Source of the DNA: an uncultured Gammaproteobacteria bacterium
Lineage (GTDB): Bacteria; Pseudomonadota; Gammaproteobacteria; Coxiellales; Coxiellaceae
Assembly (NCBI GenBank): GCA_903870185.1
Contig: CAIQCE010000028.1
Coordinates: forward strand, 1-18,115
Direction of reading: 5' to 3'
DNA: 18,115 nucleotides
This document shows positions 1-7,731 of this stretch, in pieces. Numbering within the stretch: position 1 is the stretch's first letter; each line of letters opens with the position of its first letter. The position numbers were made by a program, and so were the translations under genes. Below the pieces are notes generated by a model, which was given only the letters and a program-made list of their open reading frames with translations, searched no databases and had not been told where the DNA came from.

Positions 1-1241
1 ACATACTCTCTTGCTGCTTGATCGATAGCATGGTGACAACCTATCGCGAATCCCCTTTGCATGATTCTATCGGCAGCCTCTAAATTACCTGCAATCCTGT
101 GCTCATACATATTTAATGCAGGGTGACGAGCCATATTACCTGCAATAATCGGTCGGGTCTCAATATGGTTCTGCTGAATAAATTGAGTAATCGTTTTGAC
201 ATCAAAAGGCGCATTGTCCTTAAGAATAATGGGAAATCCAAACCACACATGTTTGCCTTTTGGTGTTTCGGCTTGGAAATCAAAGAATTCTTTGTAACGC
301 GATAAATGATTTAAATAAAATGCAGCCGTTTCTCGACGTTTTTCAATAAATCCATCTAACTTAGGTAATTGATGCATTCCCATGGCCGCATTTACTTCAG
401 TCGGTCTCAAATTATAACCTAAGTTAATGAAGATAAAACGAGGATCAATGTCAGGGTATTTCTCTACATATTTTTGGTGTTCGTCAGCTTCACGAGACCA
501 ACCATGGGCTCTCAAAATTCGCATGGTTTCGGTTAAATCGAAATTATTGGTAACTGAAATCCCACCTTCTAATGTACTGATATGATGTGAAAAGAAAAAA
601 CTAAAATTAGCTATATCACCAAAGCTACCGACGGATTTTCCATCATAGAAGGCGCCCATTGCTTCACAGCAATCTTCAATCACAAACAAATTATGTTTTT
701 TCGCAAGCGCCATAATGGCATCCATGTTGCAAGGGTTTCCATAAACATGAACTAACTTAATTGCTCGAGTTTTAGGCGTAATCGCAGCCTCGAGTTTTTT
801 CAAATCCAAGTTGAAATCATTAATATCACAGTCGACAAACACCGGTATCAGATTATGCTGGATTATAGGCCAAACTGTAGTAGACCAAGAAAGAGCCGGG
901 ACAATCACTTCATCGCCTGCTTTTAAATGATTAGGTGTCACAGGATTAGCTAGAGCTGCAACTGATAGCAAATTACTTGATGAGCCTGAATTCGACATCA
1001 CCCCATATTTTGAACCCGTGTAATTCGCATATTGCTGTTCGAATGATCGAACCTTCTTTCCCATGGTCGTATAAGTGGAAAGCATGGTTTCCACAGCTGC
1101 AAATACTTCATCGCTGCTGGTCGTGGGTTCGTGAAGACGAACCACTGGATGACTTGCCTTAAAACCAAAATCAAAACATTCATCACAGTATTCTTTGATA
1201 TCCGTTTGAATTTTTTGAAGCAATTCTTCTTTATTAGCCAT
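1..1241 (-). CDS. DegT/DnrJ/EryC1/StrS-fold sugar dehydrase, PMP-type (partial, 3' end missing)
   Basis: Translation from ATG at 1241 on the minus strand gives 413 residues and stays open to the window edge, so the C-terminus is missing. The start is preceded by AAGGA at good spacing and lies 15 nt after the stop of the upstream kinase gene. The fold is the fold-type I PLP family: a glycine/serine phosphate-binding stretch (NSGSSSN), Asp190 in EDCCEAMGA for the cofactor ring nitrogen, and an LEGG motif. The position that is Schiff-base lysine in aminotransferases is occupied by a His pair (His219-His220, in SHHISTLEGG). That substitution is the hallmark of the PMP-dependent 3-dehydrases, RfbH/E1 (CDP-4-keto-6-deoxyglucose) and ColD (GDP-4-keto-6-deoxymannose), which remove the C3 hydroxyl. 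I see no CxC-type cysteine cluster after the His pair, unlike iron-sulfur E1. The substrate is unknown. It probably acts in the cytoplasm on a nucleotide sugar destined for surface polysaccharide. Confidence 0.88.
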   Translation of the reverse strand, partial: MANKEELLQKIQTDIKEYCDECFDFGFKASHPVVRLHEPTTSSDEVFAAVETMLSTYTTMGKKVRSFEQQYANYTGSKYGVMSNSGSSSNLLSVAALANPVTPNHLKAGDEVIVPALSWSTTVWPIIQHNLIPVFVDCDINDFNLDLKKLEAAITPKTRAIKLVHVYGNPCNMDAIMALAKKHNLFVIEDCCEAMGAFYDGKSVGSFGDIANFSFFFSHHISTLEGGISVTNNFDLTETMRILRAHGWSREADEHQKYVEKYPDIDPRFIFINLGYNLRPTEVNAAMGMHQLPKLDGFIEKRRETAAFYLNHLSRYKEFFDFQAETPKGKHVWFGFPIILKDNAPFDVKTITQFIQQNHIETRPIIAGNMARHPALNMYEHRIAGNLEAADRIMQRGFAIGCHHAIDQAAREY

Positions 1242-1256
1242 TATTCATTTCCTTAA

Positions 1257-2351
1257 TTAACCTTCAACTAACATTAAACGATTCAAACGCTCTTTTTTTG
1301 CACTTATAGATTTATCACCCTGCAGATGCGCATAATCTCTTCGTTCAGCCGACATTAAGCTATATTGCCGATTATCATAATAAATAATTTGGGAGCCGCC
1401 TGATTCAAATTCAAAAGGGACTAGCAGTAAATCTTTAAGAGCTTCACAGACTTTTGGTTTGTCTTCAGGTTTGACGAAAAACAACATAAAGCCACCGCCA
1501 CCCGCCCCTAATACTTTCCCGCCTATAGCACCCGATTTACGAGCCCGCTGATAAATATCATCAATAAAATCTGATGAAATCTTTGAGCTAATACCTCGTT
1601 TAAGCATCCAACTTTCGTGGAGGAGGTTTCCAAACTCTGCTATATCACTGCCCTCTGATAATATTGAAATAGCCTCATCGACCAATCTTTGCATGATATG
1701 CAACTCTGTTTTCTTGTTCGGGATAGCTTTGATTTTATCCCCTGCAATATCAGAAGCTGTTCTTGAGACTCCCGTAAAGAATAATAGCAAATGATCTTGC
1801 AATTCTTGCGCGCGACCAGGCGGTAGAATTAGGGGATTAACTTCAAATTCACCATTCTGGTTAATCACAATCTTATTTAAGCCACCATAGGCTGTTTGAA
1901 TTTGATCTTGAACACCTACATTTTCTTTTAGTATTCCTCGTTCAACATGGATCGCCTCACAAGCTAATTCTCGCTTCGAAGACATCATTCCTTGCAACCC
2001 ATACAGGGCGTGCAACAAACCCACCATAAAAGCCGAACTTGATCCCAGGCCAGAGCGTGCGGGCAAATCACCTTGATGTTGAATTTCAATACCTCGATCA
2101 ATTTCTAAATATTCTAAAGCGGCTTTTACAGCGGGATGTTGAATATTCGCATGTTCTAAAACTTGCTCTATCTGAGACCAAACTATACGAGACTTATGTT
2201 GAAAAAAAGGGGGTAGGAATCGGCATTGCAAATAGCAGTAGTGATTAATGCTGGTCGTTAATACAGCTGATCCGTGCTCTTGATACCAAGTATGATAATC
2301 TGTCCCACCTCCTAAAAAAGAGATACGATATGGAGTGCGGCTAATGATCAT
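1257..2351 (-). CDS. GHMP-family sugar kinase, HddA-like (heptose-7-phosphate kinase type)
   Basis: A 364-residue protein of the GHMP kinase superfamily. Visible are the N-terminal substrate-side motif FLGGGTDY (about residues 12-19), the ATP-binding motif PARSGLGSSSA (97-107), and the C-terminal glycine-rich motif LGAGGGGF (about 281-288). The motif HESWMLKRGIS is typical of D-glycero-alpha-D-manno-heptose-7-phosphate 1-kinases (HddA) and of related kinases often annotated only as GHMP or galactokinase-like. Such enzymes phosphorylate the anomeric carbon of a sugar before nucleotide activation. The length fits the family. The start at 2351 has AGGAAA upstream. It is the first gene of a minus-strand operon; the DegT-fold dehydrase starts 15 nt after its stop, so both likely serve one deoxysugar or heptose pathway for surface glycans. 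The exact substrate is inference: fucose- or galactose-type GHMP kinases remain possible. Confidence 0.85.
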   Translation of the reverse strand: MIISRTPYRISFLGGGTDYHTWYQEHGSAVLTTSINHYCYLQCRFLPPFFQHKSRIVWSQIEQVLEHANIQHPAVKAALEYLEIDRGIEIQHQGDLPARSGLGSSSAFMVGLLHALYGLQGMMSSKRELACEAIHVERGILKENVGVQDQIQTAYGGLNKIVINQNGEFEVNPLILPPGRAQELQDHLLLFFTGVSRTASDIAGDKIKAIPNKKTELHIMQRLVDEAISILSEGSDIAEFGNLLHESWMLKRGISSKISSDFIDDIYQRARKSGAIGGKVLGAGGGGFMLFFVKPEDKPKVCEALKDLLLVPFEFESGGSQIIYYDNRQYSLMSAERRDYAHLQGDKSISAKKERLNRLMLVEG

Positions 2352-2368
2352 ATTTTTCCTGAATATAA

Positions 2369-2395
2369 ATTATAGCTGCTAAGTTAATGCAGCAA
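2369..2395 (-). promoter_or_regulatory. possible promoter of the minus-strand sugar operon
   Basis: On the minus strand a perfect -10 hexamer TATAAT (2374-2369) lies 17 nt before the kinase start codon. A TTGCTG -35 candidate (2395-2390) is only 15 nt upstream of it, shorter than the usual 17. The spacer is framed by a small inverted repeat, GCTGC (2375-2379) and GCAGC (2389-2393), which could be an operator. The transcript leader would be very short. The -10 is convincing, the -35 is weak. Confidence 0.35.
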
Positions 2396-2447
2396 TTTCC
2401 ATAAATCAAAGTAGCATTGACAAAATTAGTGCGCATTGTAAGCAGCT

Positions 2448-2475
2448 TTGTTGAATTGATGCAAGAATATATTAT
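2448..2475 (+). promoter_or_regulatory. possible secondary distal promoter for the tRNA/rimP operon
   Basis: TTGTTG (2448-2453), a 16-nt spacer, then TATTAT (2470-2475). It is weaker in spacing than the proximal candidate at 2575-2603 and about 145 nt upstream of the tRNA. A small hairpin (GCTGTG 2483-2488 with CACAGC 2497-2502) follows it. AT-rich chance matches are common here, so confidence is low. Confidence 0.25.
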
Positions 2476-2574
2476 TTTAAAGGCTGTGAATTTGCCCACA
2501 GCTAGGGTCTGCCCCTCTAGTACAGTGCTTATCTAAGGTGGGTTTATCCGATGTATTCAGCTCTAAACGAAGCC

Positions 2575-2603
2575 TTGTATTTATATATGATTCTATGTAT
2601 TAT
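2575..2603 (+). promoter_or_regulatory. promoter of tRNA-fMet-rimP-nusA-infB operon
   Basis: TTGTAT (2575-2580), exactly 17 nt, then TATTAT (2598-2603). Transcription would begin about 2610, roughly 9 nt before the mature tRNA 5' end at 2619. The sequence between the -10 and the tRNA is C-rich (CCTCGCTC), which resembles the GC-rich discriminators of stringently controlled stable-RNA promoters. The stringent-control idea is inference; the hexamers and spacing are directly visible. Confidence 0.65.
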
Positions 2604-2618
2604 TCCTCGCTCTAACGG

Positions 2619-2695
<77 letters not shown>

Positions 2696-2703
2696 ATTAA
2701 ATC

Positions 2704-2725
2704 AGGCCCCTTTTAGGGGTTTTTT
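2704..2725 (+). terminator. Rho-independent terminator/attenuator between tRNA-fMet and rimP
   Basis: CCCC (2707-2710), a TTTTA loop, GGGG (2716-2719), then six T (2720-2725). G-U wobbles and one A-U pair can extend the stem to seven pairs (AGGCCCC with GGGGTTT). It begins 9 nt after the tRNA CCA. Because rimP starts only 19 nt downstream and no obvious promoter lies between, it probably trims tRNA transcripts while allowing partial read-through into the operon. Confidence 0.75.
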
Positions 2726-2743
2726 GTTATTTGAGAATGAGTT

Positions 2744-3211
2744 ATGTTGAATAGGACTACTAAATTACACTCCTTCGTTGAGTCGGCTGTTACGGCTGTG
2801 GGTTGTGAATTAGTGGTTTGTGAGTTATCAATGCCAGGTAAGCGGAGTTTGCTGAGAGTCTTGATTGACAAAGAGGGCGGTGTGACAGCTGATGATTGTG
2901 CGAAAGCGAGTCGGCAAATTGCTTCAGTCCTGGATGTGGAAGATCCTATTACAGGGGCATATGATTTAGAGGTCTCTTCCCCAGGGTTGGATAGACCATT
3001 ATATACGAAAGAACATTATCAACGATTTACAGGGCAGTCGATTAAAATTCGTTTGCGGATGCCGCAAGAGAATCAACGCCAGTTTACAGGGGTTTTATCG
3101 GCAGTAGTTGATGATAAAATTGCTTTAGAAACGAAAGAGGGGCCTAGACTCTTTGCTTTAAGCGAGATTGAAAAGGCTAATTGTGTGCCTGATTTGAGGG
3201 TGAAATCATGA
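2744..3211 (+). CDS. rimP: ribosome maturation factor RimP
   Basis: 155 residues, the usual RimP length (about 150). RimP binds the free 30S subunit and helps assemble the S12-containing body. The N-terminal alpha/beta domain contains the conserved run from VVCELSMPGKRSLLRVLID through a DDCAKASR segment, followed by a DPITGAYDLEVSSPGLDRPL segment (about residues 68-88), the family signature. The rest is a C-terminal SH3-like barrel with the expected KIRLRMP and FTGVLSAV strands. The start ATG has only a weak purine-rich stretch (GAGAATGAG) upstream. The gene ends in an ATGA overlap with nusA, indicating translational coupling. The initiator tRNA upstream completes the classical gene order. 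Confidence 0.97.
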   Translation: MLNRTTKLHSFVESAVTAVGCELVVCELSMPGKRSLLRVLIDKEGGVTADDCAKASRQIASVLDVEDPITGAYDLEVSSPGLDRPLYTKEHYQRFTGQSIKIRLRMPQENQRQFTGVLSAVVDDKIALETKEGPRLFALSEIEKANCVPDLRVKS

Positions 3212-4695
3212 GTAAAGAAATATTGCTAGTTGTAGAATCGATCGCCAATGAAAGAGGCGTGGACAAAGAGATTATCTTTGAAGCGGTCGAAGCAGCACTT
3301 GCTTCAGTCGCAGCCAGGCGCTTTGATGAGGAAGAAGTTCTCGTTCGAGTCGAGATCGATCGTAAGACAGGTGGTTATGAAGCCTTCAGATGTTGGAGTG
3401 TGGTTGATGAGGCTGAAACTCCTATAGAATTTCCCGCTCGAGAACTCAGCTTGGAGCAGGCTCACGAAATCGATTCTGAGCTTGAAGTCGGTGATCTCGT
3501 GGAAGAGTCTATAGAATCTCCTGAGTTTGGTCGAATTGCAGCTCAACAGGCTAAACAAGTTATTATCCAAAAAGTCAGAGAAGCGGAACGCACTAAAATT
3601 ATTGGGCAATACCAAAAACGTTTGGGTGAATTAGTCGTCGGAGTCGTTAAGAAAGTTTCTCGAGAAGGCGCGATTTTGGATATGGGCGAAAATGCTGAGG
3701 CTTTGTTGCCTCGCGAGCAAATGATTCCCCGTGAAAATTTCCGAATGAACGATCGAGTTCGAGTCCTCATGTATGCGATTCGTGAAGAAAAACGAGGCCC
3801 TCAACTTTTAGTGAGCCGTACTCAACCCGGACTTTTAATCGAATTATTTAAAATTGAAGTGCCAGAAATTGGAGAAGAAGTTATCGAGATTAAGGCTGCT
3901 GCTCGTGATCCTGGATCTAGAGCGAAGATTGCCGTTAAGACAAATGATGGTCGAATCGATCCGATTGGTGCTTGTGTGGGTATGCGGGGTTCTAGGGTTC
4001 AAACCGTTTCTAATGAATTAGCAGGTGAGCGAATTGATATCGTTTTATGGAACGATAACCCGGCCCAATTAGTAATCAATGCGATGGCGCCCGCAGAAGT
4101 GATCTCGATCGTTGCAGATGAAGAATCCAAGACTATGGATATTGCCGTTGCCGAAGAACAATTATCACAAGCGATTGGCCGTAATGGACAAAACGTTCGA
4201 TTGGCTTCTGAGCTCACAGGCTGGCGTTTAAATGTCATGAATGAAGAGCAGGCCTCCTTAAAACAAGAAGGTGAAGCTGACAAGGTTAAGCGTTTGTTTG
4301 TAGAAAAGCTTGATGTGGATGAAGATATTGCAGAAGCATTAGTAGCAGAAGGCTTTACGAGTTTAGAAGAAGTCGCTTATGTGCCTGTTGAAGAAATGTT
4401 GGAAATCGAAGGCTTTGATGAAGCGGTTGTCAGTGAATTACAACGTCGTGCTAGTGATATTTTATTGACTCAAGAGATTGCAAATCAGGCAGGAATTTCA
4501 GGTGAAACTGATCAAGATTTACTGTCCTTGGAAGGTATGACGCCTGAGATAGCCGAGCAATTAGCGGAAAATGGTATCAATGATCGCGAAGAACTAGCTG
4601 AATTAGCAGTCGATGATTTAACAGAAATCTTAAAGATTGATGATAAATCTGCAGGTGAATTAATCATGGCGGCTCGTGCGCACTGGTTTGAGTAA
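3208..4695 (+). CDS. nusA: transcription termination/antitermination protein NusA
   Basis: 495 residues, identical in length to E. coli NusA. It binds RNA polymerase at the RNA exit channel and promotes pausing, intrinsic termination and, with NusB/S10, rRNA antitermination. Domains in order: polymerase-binding N-terminal domain (about 1-125); S1 domain (about 135-200, GELVVGVVKKVSREGAILDM); KH1 with its GMRG loop at 258-261; KH2 with GRNG at 324-327 (QAIGRNGQNVRLAS); and two acidic helix-hairpin-helix repeats AR1 and AR2 (about 365-420 and 438-494). The AR repeats are typical of gammaproteobacterial NusA and absent from many other phyla. It overlaps rimP by 4 nt and precedes infB by 21 nt. 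NusB is encoded about 10 kb downstream on the same strand. Confidence 0.98.
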   Translation: MSKEILLVVESIANERGVDKEIIFEAVEAALASVAARRFDEEEVLVRVEIDRKTGGYEAFRCWSVVDEAETPIEFPARELSLEQAHEIDSELEVGDLVEESIESPEFGRIAAQQAKQVIIQKVREAERTKIIGQYQKRLGELVVGVVKKVSREGAILDMGENAEALLPREQMIPRENFRMNDRVRVLMYAIREEKRGPQLLVSRTQPGLLIELFKIEVPEIGEEVIEIKAAARDPGSRAKIAVKTNDGRIDPIGACVGMRGSRVQTVSNELAGERIDIVLWNDNPAQLVINAMAPAEVISIVADEESKTMDIAVAEEQLSQAIGRNGQNVRLASELTGWRLNVMNEEQASLKQEGEADKVKRLFVEKLDVDEDIAEALVAEGFTSLEEVAYVPVEEMLEIEGFDEAVVSELQRRASDILLTQEIANQAGISGETDQDLLSLEGMTPEIAEQLAENGINDREELAELAVDDLTEILKIDDKSAGELIMAARAHWFE

Positions 4696-4716
4696 GTTTA
4701 AATTTGAGGTAAATGA

Positions 4717-7161
4717 ATGTCAGATCTCAGTGTCAAAAAGCTAGCGGAAATGGTCCGCACAACTCCCGAGCGGTTAATTGAACAGCTCAAGAGTGCTGGC
4801 ATTGAAGTCAATAGTGTTGACGAGACCATCACGCCTGAACAGAAACGAAAATTACTCGCTCATTTAAAGTCTAAACGAGAAGGCTCAGAAACAGTGAGCT
4901 CGACGAATGCAGAGGCACCGCAGGAAGATAAACCTTCAAAAATTACTTTAACGCGTAAAAGTGTTGGTGTTGTTAAATTAGGTAATCGTAAAAATGTAAG
5001 TGTTGAGTTTCGTAAGAAGAAGACCTTCGCAAAGCCGACTCTTAAAGCTGAAACTACTGAACAGGAAACTGAAGAAGAATTGCCTGTTGAAGTTATCGCA
5101 GCAGCAGTTGAAACTGAAGCAGGAATTGAAACTGTTGAATCAAAAGCTACACCTGAAGTTGCTCCGACAAAAACTCCACTCACTAAAGCGGATTCAGCTC
5201 CAAAATTTACCGACAAACCTAAACCATCTCCCGCTGCTGATGAGCATAAAAAATCGAGAAAAGATCACCATCGTTGGGATCAAGATCGAAGTGAGCGTGA
5301 TGAGCTGCATATGCCAGGTCGGGATAGCTTTAAGCGCAAGAAAAGAAGACCACAAAAAGATTCAGGGGTGGGATTGGAGCAAGGTTTTGCTAAACCAACA
5401 GCACCTGTGATTCGTGAAGTACAGATTCCTGAATCGATTACAGTTGCTGATTTAGCTCAGAAAATGTCGATCAAAGCCGCTGAAATTATCAAAGTGATGA
5501 TGAAGATGGGGGCCATGGCCACCATTAATCAACTGATCGATCAAGAGACCGCCGCCATCGTAGTAGAAGAAATGGGGCACACTCCTAAATTCATCAGTGA
5601 AAATGCACTGGAAGAAAGCTTGGTTGAAGTGGAAGCTCATAAAGGTGAGCTGATACATCGTGCACCGGTGGTGACCATTATGGGTCACGTTGATCACGGT
5701 AAGACTTCACTCTTGGATTATATTCGAAGTACTAAAGTGACTTCAACTGAGGCGGGCGGGATTACTCAACATATTGGTGCTTATCATGTAGATACGGCTA
5801 AGGGAATGATTACCTTTTTAGATACCCCTGGTCATGAAGCTTTTACTGCGATGAGAGCTCGAGGAGCTAAATGTACGGATATCGTTATCTTAGTTGTGGC
5901 GGCTGATGATGGAGTGATGCCTCAAACTTTAGAAGCCATCCAACATGCTCGTGCAGCTAATGTGCCGATCATTGTGGCAGTGAATAAGATCGATAAATAT
6001 GAAGCGGATCCAGAACGGGTTAAAACTGAATTGTCTCAACATAATGTGGTTGCAGAAGATTGGGGTGGAGATTGTATATTCCAAAATATCTCGGCTAAAA
6101 CGGGTCAAGGCGTCGATGAATTGCTAGAAAGTATTTTGCTCCAAGCGGAAGTTTTACAACTTTCAGCAGTAGGGGAAGGTCCTGCTCGTGGAGTCGTGAT
6201 TGAATCCAGTCTTGATAAAGGTCGTGGACCAGTAGCGACTGTTTTAGTAACGAGTGGAATGCTTCGAAAAGGCGACGTAATGCTAGCTGGCCAAGAATAT
6301 GGGCGTATTCGAGCCATGATTGGTGATGATGGAAAACCTCGTGATGAGGCAGGACCTTCAATGCCGGTTGAAATTTTAGGACTTTCAGGAACCCCATCTG
6401 CCGGTGAAGATATGATGGTGGTTGTAGATGAACGCAAAGCTCGTGAAGTTGCATTATTCCGACAAGGCCGATATCGTGAAGTTCGTTTAGCAAAACGACA
6501 TGCTGTTAGATTGGAGGACATGATCGATCATTTTGCTAAGAATAAGCAGCAATCTTTGAATGTGGTCTTGAAGGCTGAAGTTCAAGGTTCTGTGGAAGCT
6601 ATTACGGATTCTCTACTAAAATTATCGACCTCAGAAGTTAAGGTTAATATTGTTGTTAACGGCGTTGGTGGAATCACAGAGTCTGATATTAATTTAGCGA
6701 TTGCTTCTAAGGCCGTTGTATTAGGATTTAATGTTCGTGCGGATGTGACTGCTCGACGTTTAGCCGAAAAAGAAGGTGTGGAACTTCGTTATTACAGCAT
6801 CATTTATAATTTATTGGATGATGTGAAATCTGCATTAACTGGAATGTTGGCTCCTCATTATGAGGAGAAGATTATAGGTCTTGCACAGGTTCGTGATGTT
6901 TTCCGTTCATCCAAATTGGGTGCAATTGCGGGTTGTATGGTGATTGAAGGATCTGTTCGTCGTAACTTGCCGATTCGTGTATTGCGTAACAATATTGTGA
7001 TTTATGAAGGTGAATTAGAATCCTTGCGTCGATTTAAAGATGATGTGAATGATGTTCGTTTGGGAACAGAATGTGGTATCGGTGTGAAGAATTACAACGA
7101 TGTGCAGGCAGGTGATCAGATCGAAGTGTATGAGAAGGTGTTGGTGCATCGTACTCTTTAA
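4717..7161 (+). CDS. infB: translation initiation factor IF-2
   Basis: 814 residues, slightly shorter than E. coli IF2 (890), the difference lying in the charged linker. IF2 is the GTPase that places formyl-Met-tRNA in the P site and promotes subunit joining. An N-terminal IF2_N module (about 1-50, MSDLSVKKLAEMVRTTPERL) is followed by a low-complexity Glu/Lys/Ala-rich linker with a basic patch near 185-215, then a second IF2_N module (about 228-285). The GTPase domain has G1 GHVDHGKT at 323-330, G3 DTPGH at 369-373, G4 NKID at 423-426 and G5 SAK at 459-461. Domains II-IV including the fMet-tRNA-binding C-terminal barrel follow, ending near HRTL. GAGGT 7 nt upstream of the ATG sets the start. 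No alternative internal start is obvious. Downstream, repeats separate it from rbfA. Confidence 0.98.
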   Translation: MSDLSVKKLAEMVRTTPERLIEQLKSAGIEVNSVDETITPEQKRKLLAHLKSKREGSETVSSTNAEAPQEDKPSKITLTRKSVGVVKLGNRKNVSVEFRKKKTFAKPTLKAETTEQETEEELPVEVIAAAVETEAGIETVESKATPEVAPTKTPLTKADSAPKFTDKPKPSPAADEHKKSRKDHHRWDQDRSERDELHMPGRDSFKRKKRRPQKDSGVGLEQGFAKPTAPVIREVQIPESITVADLAQKMSIKAAEIIKVMMKMGAMATINQLIDQETAAIVVEEMGHTPKFISENALEESLVEVEAHKGELIHRAPVVTIMGHVDHGKTSLLDYIRSTKVTSTEAGGITQHIGAYHVDTAKGMITFLDTPGHEAFTAMRARGAKCTDIVILVVAADDGVMPQTLEAIQHARAANVPIIVAVNKIDKYEADPERVKTELSQHNVVAEDWGGDCIFQNISAKTGQGVDELLESILLQAEVLQLSAVGEGPARGVVIESSLDKGRGPVATVLVTSGMLRKGDVMLAGQEYGRIRAMIGDDGKPRDEAGPSMPVEILGLSGTPSAGEDMMVVVDERKAREVALFRQGRYREVRLAKRHAVRLEDMIDHFAKNKQQSLNVVLKAEVQGSVEAITDSLLKLSTSEVKVNIVVNGVGGITESDINLAIASKAVVLGFNVRADVTARRLAEKEGVELRYYSIIYNLLDDVKSALTGMLAPHYEEKIIGLAQVRDVFRSSKLGAIAGCMVIEGSVRRNLPIRVLRNNIVIYEGELESLRRFKDDVNDVRLGTECGIGVKNYNDVQAGDQIEVYEKVLVHRTL

Positions 7162-7181
7162 TTATTCAGGGTGATGCTCTC

Positions 7182-7229
7182 GTAGGTTGGCCTAATGTAG
7201 GTTAGTGCCAAGCGAAGCGCGGCCCAACA
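7182..7229 (+). repeat. GTAG-headed palindromic repeat, family B, copy 1 (with extra half-unit)
   Basis: The full unit runs from TGTAGG at 7196 to 7229: GTTAGTGCC, a GC-GAA-GC mini-hairpin loop, then GGCCCAAC. A diverged copy of just the left half (GTAGGTTGGCC) precedes it at 7182-7192. It lies 20 nt after the infB stop, in the same orientation as the operon. One A-C mismatch remains in the stem compared with the other copies. Confidence 0.8.
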
Positions 7230-7274
7230 AGATTAAGAAACAGAGGCTGGTTATCAACCGAGACTATCAAACTA

Positions 7275-7306
7275 TGTAGGGTGGGCAAAGCGAAGCGTGC
7301 CCACCA
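7275..7306 (+). repeat. GTAG-headed palindromic repeat, family A, copy 1
   Basis: TGTAGG head, then arms GGTGGGCA and TGCCCACC around a loop holding GC-GAA-GC. It lies between infB and rbfA, 50 nt before the rbfA start codon. A spurious extended reading frame of rbfA runs through it, so the upstream part of that frame is repeat, not protein. Confidence 0.85.
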
Positions 7307-7355
7307 GAACAATTGCTCAACCCAACCGACACGTTTACATCGCCAGGAAACAAAA

Positions 7356-7730
7356 ATGCAAAAATCCACAAAAAGAATTCGTCAAGTCGCAGATTCTATT
7401 CAGCGAGATTTGGCATTGATTCTACAGCGTGAAATCAGCGACCCACGACTCGCCAACTTAAGAATTACGGCTGTGCATGTATCACCCGATTTGGGGACAG
7501 CGAAAGTTTATTTCACTATTTTGGATAAAGAACAATTACCTGAAATCAAACAAAGCCTCAGCAAAGCGGCTGGTTTTTTAAGGCATCAACTCGCTGAATC
7601 GACGGTACTTCGTTATACCCCACAACTTCGTTTTGTATACGATGAATCCATACTCTATGGAGAGCGGCTGACTTCATTGATCAATGCGACTATCACTGAA
7701 GAAAACAACGATCCTACTGATCCCGAATAA
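7356..7730 (+). CDS. rbfA: 30S ribosome-binding factor RbfA
   Basis: 124 residues from ATG 7356, matching the usual RbfA length (about 120-133). RbfA binds the 30S subunit near the 5' helix of 16S rRNA during late maturation and cold adaptation. The KH-type fold signatures are present: RIRQVADSIQRDLALILQ, EISDPRLANLRITAVHVSPDLG, AKVYFTILD, and FLRHQLAESTVLRYTPQLRF, which holds the family's helix-kink-helix region. I chose 7356 because AGGAAA lies just upstream at 7345-7350. An upstream in-frame GTG (7281) would add 25 residues encoded by a palindromic repeat. The gene follows infB as in the standard operon, but with a 194-nt repeat-bearing spacer. The truB start follows the stop by 1 nt. Confidence 0.95.
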   Translation: MQKSTKRIRQVADSIQRDLALILQREISDPRLANLRITAVHVSPDLGTAKVYFTILDKEQLPEIKQSLSKAAGFLRHQLAESTVLRYTPQLRFVYDESILYGERLTSLINATITEENNDPTDPE

Positions 7731-7731
7731 A

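Noticed and set aside
123..305. Small plus-strand reading frames inside the dehydrase gene (also 977-1162)
   Set aside because: They are antisense shadows of a continuous, motif-rich minus-strand gene and have no ribosome-binding site or recognisable protein.
2483..2502. Small hairpin GCTGTG/CACAGC in the divergent promoter region
   Set aside because: The 6-bp stem lacks a T-tract and has no clear link to a gene; too weak to call.
5000..5410. 136-residue Lys/Leu-rich frame within infB
   Set aside because: It is a shifted reading of the repetitive Glu/Lys/Ala linker of IF2, not a gene.
7281..7355. N-terminal extension of rbfA starting at GTG 7281
   Set aside because: The added codons come from a palindromic repeat; the Shine-Dalgarno sequence and family N-terminus support 7356.
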